Assembly (NCBI GenBank): GCA_903821715.1
Contig: CAIJMB010000062.1
Span: 1 to 6,820, forward strand
Direction of reading: 5' to 3'
Length of the DNA: 6,820 nucleotides
Origin: an uncultured Flavobacteriales bacterium
GTDB lineage: Bacteria > Bacteroidota > Bacteroidia > Flavobacteriales > Schleiferiaceae
A program made the position numbers and the translations under genes. The notes beneath the pieces are model-generated. The model worked only from the letters and a program-made list of their open reading frames with translations. It was not told where the DNA came from and did not search any database. Of the stretch, positions 5,954 to 6,820 are shown piece by piece; within the stretch, counting starts at the first letter, position 1; every line of letters starts with the position of its first letter.

Positions 5954-6616
5954 ATGCGTACTCTCTACCTCATTGCCGCCCTGGCCCTTGGTGCCTCTGC
6001 CTTTGCACAGCGATCGTTTCACGCCGTCAACCTTCGCGGGGGATTCGGAAGCTCTACCTACGCCGGAGACTTCAACGGGGGATCGTTTGCAGCCGCAGCC
6101 AGTGAGGCGCGCGGACATGGAGCCGCGAGCATCGGATTTCAATTCACCTCGAAGTGGGAATGGAATGTGGGGCTCGCCTACGGAAGCATCTACGCGCTTT
6201 CAACCGAAGGCGTCAACGGATTTACCGGAATTGATGTGCGATCCACCTACCTGCAGCCGAGCATTCGGATTCAAAACTACTTGGTGCCTTTTGGCCGGTA
6301 CTGGAAGAAAAACGCAACGGCTCCGTACTGGTTTGCGCAGCTTTCGAGCGTGGTCAGCCAGTCGAAGTACAACACCAGTGTTCCGTACCCCGGCGATACC
6401 GAGTTTCACGAGGGGAGCAACTACAGCACCGGATTAGGTGGCGGAATCGGCGTCGTACACCGCATGAGCGAGCACTGGTCGTGGTTTGTTGAAGCGAGCG
6501 CAAATGCCGTTCCGGGCGACCAACTCGAAGGATTTACGCGCCCCAACCAAGAGGGTGCCGATGCGCTGGTACAGCTCCGCGTAGGGGCCCACTACTCCAT
6601 GTACACCTGGGACTGA
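5954..6616 (+). CDS. Outer-membrane beta-barrel protein (Bacteroidota porin-like / DUF6089-like)
   Basis: The 220-residue product has a signal peptide (RTLYLIAALALGASAFA, cleavage before Q19) and a mature part of about 200 residues made of alternating hydrophobic and polar strands rich in Gly, Ser, Tyr and Trp. Examples are GAASIGFQFTSKWEWNVGLAYG, TYLQPSIRIQNYLVPF, APYWFAQLSSVVSQSKYN, TGLGGGIGVVHRMSEHWSWFVEASANAV and ALVQLRVGAHYSM. The opening strand LRGGFGSSTYAGDFNGG and the overall order recall DUF6089-type barrels of about eight strands, but this is a resemblance, not a search result. An outer-membrane location is inferred; ligand or role is unknown. ATG 5954 was chosen because an upstream TTG at 5936 would add residues before an already ideal signal peptide. 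The protein's gene is preceded by the inverted-repeat segment. Its 3' end overlaps the opposing gene by 25 nt. Confidence 0.8.
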   Translation: MRTLYLIAALALGASAFAQRSFHAVNLRGGFGSSTYAGDFNGGSFAAAASEARGHGAASIGFQFTSKWEWNVGLAYGSIYALSTEGVNGFTGIDVRSTYLQPSIRIQNYLVPFGRYWKKNATAPYWFAQLSSVVSQSKYNTSVPYPGDTEFHEGSNYSTGLGGGIGVVHRMSEHWSWFVEASANAVPGDQLEGFTRPNQEGADALVQLRVGAHYSMYTWD

Positions 6617-6820
6617 GCCGCTTCGAGCTCTTCGAGCACCGGCTTCAGGGTATCCTGAGGTAAGTCGCTGACATCCATGTACATTAGGGCGTCGACGGTG
6701 TTGAATTCCGGATCGCGGTTAAAGGCAATGACCTTGGCGTTCTGACCCACATACTTTTTGATCAGCACGGGGAAGCGCAGATTGTGCGGCTCAATGTCGG
6801 CGATCAAGCGGTCAAAGCGC
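6592..6820 (-). CDS. C-terminus of an acyltransferase-like protein (hemolysin / ornithine-lipid N-acyltransferase type), cut by the window edge
   Basis: Only the last 75 residues are visible; the frame stays open to position 6820 and the 5' end lies outside the window. The sequence has DRLIADIEPHNLRFPVLIKKYVGQ, then NAKVIAFNRDPEFNTVDALMYMDVSDLP and an acidic helical tail. This resembles the C-terminal end of Bacteroidota GNAT/hemolysin-like acyltransferases, in which an N-terminal lysophospholipid-acyltransferase domain is often fused to an N-acyltransferase domain that makes ornithine or related aminolipids (OlsF-like). Such proteins act at the cytoplasmic membrane on acyl-ACP. The assignment is from memory of the family pattern PVLxKKY...N.DP.FN..xDALMYxD and covers no catalytic residue. 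The stop codon TAG lies inside the beta-barrel gene. Confidence 0.6.
   Translation of the reverse strand, partial: RFDRLIADIEPHNLRFPVLIKKYVGQNAKVIAFNRDPEFNTVDALMYMDVSDLPQDTLKPVLEELEAAQSQVYME

Overview
The window reads as chromosomal DNA of a member of the Bacteroidota, probably a Flavobacteriales-like lineage with unusually high G+C (coding regions about 60% G+C by eye). The evidence is a promoter of the Bacteroidota type (-7 box TAnnTTTG), no clear Shine-Dalgarno sequences, Sec signal peptides ending in A-x-A/Q, an NYPYNIS-type RsmA motif, and the last gene, which resembles the acyltransferase C-termini common in this phylum. The lineage is an inference from these traits; no marker gene was searched. 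No tRNA, rRNA, CRISPR array or transposase gene is visible.

Positions 1-5076 hold four tightly packed plus-strand genes that look like one operon: an M3-family zinc oligopeptidase (open at the left edge), rsmA (16S rRNA adenine dimethyltransferase), mgtE (Mg2+ channel/transporter) and a D-2-hydroxyacid dehydrogenase. Every junction overlaps (1, 35 and 4 nt), which suggests translational coupling. These are housekeeping functions: peptide turnover, ribosome maturation, magnesium homeostasis and an NAD-dependent oxidoreductase step.

Positions 5077-5553 form a small separate unit: a short AT-rich promoter region with two TAnnTTTG boxes and repeated GTTAAC words, a secreted 122-residue protein with MORN_2/YwqK-like repeats, and a strong rho-independent terminator.

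Positions 5554-5953 are noncoding and are the most unusual part. Two arrays of 8-9 nt GTTGGC units lie in opposite orientation and contain 37-bp inverted-repeat arms (36 of 37 identical) around a 272-bp spacer. The spacer has several small hairpins and an AT-rich centre. The right arm ends only 36 nt before the start codon of an outer-membrane beta-barrel gene (5954-6616), so an invertible or structure-forming regulatory segment is worth testing. Alternatives are a non-autonomous mobile repeat or two diverged copies of a genomic repeat family.

The beta-barrel gene converges with, and overlaps by 25 nt, the 3' end of a minus-strand gene that runs off the right edge. Only its C-terminus is visible; it resembles Bacteroidota hemolysin/ornithine-lipid-type acyltransferases.
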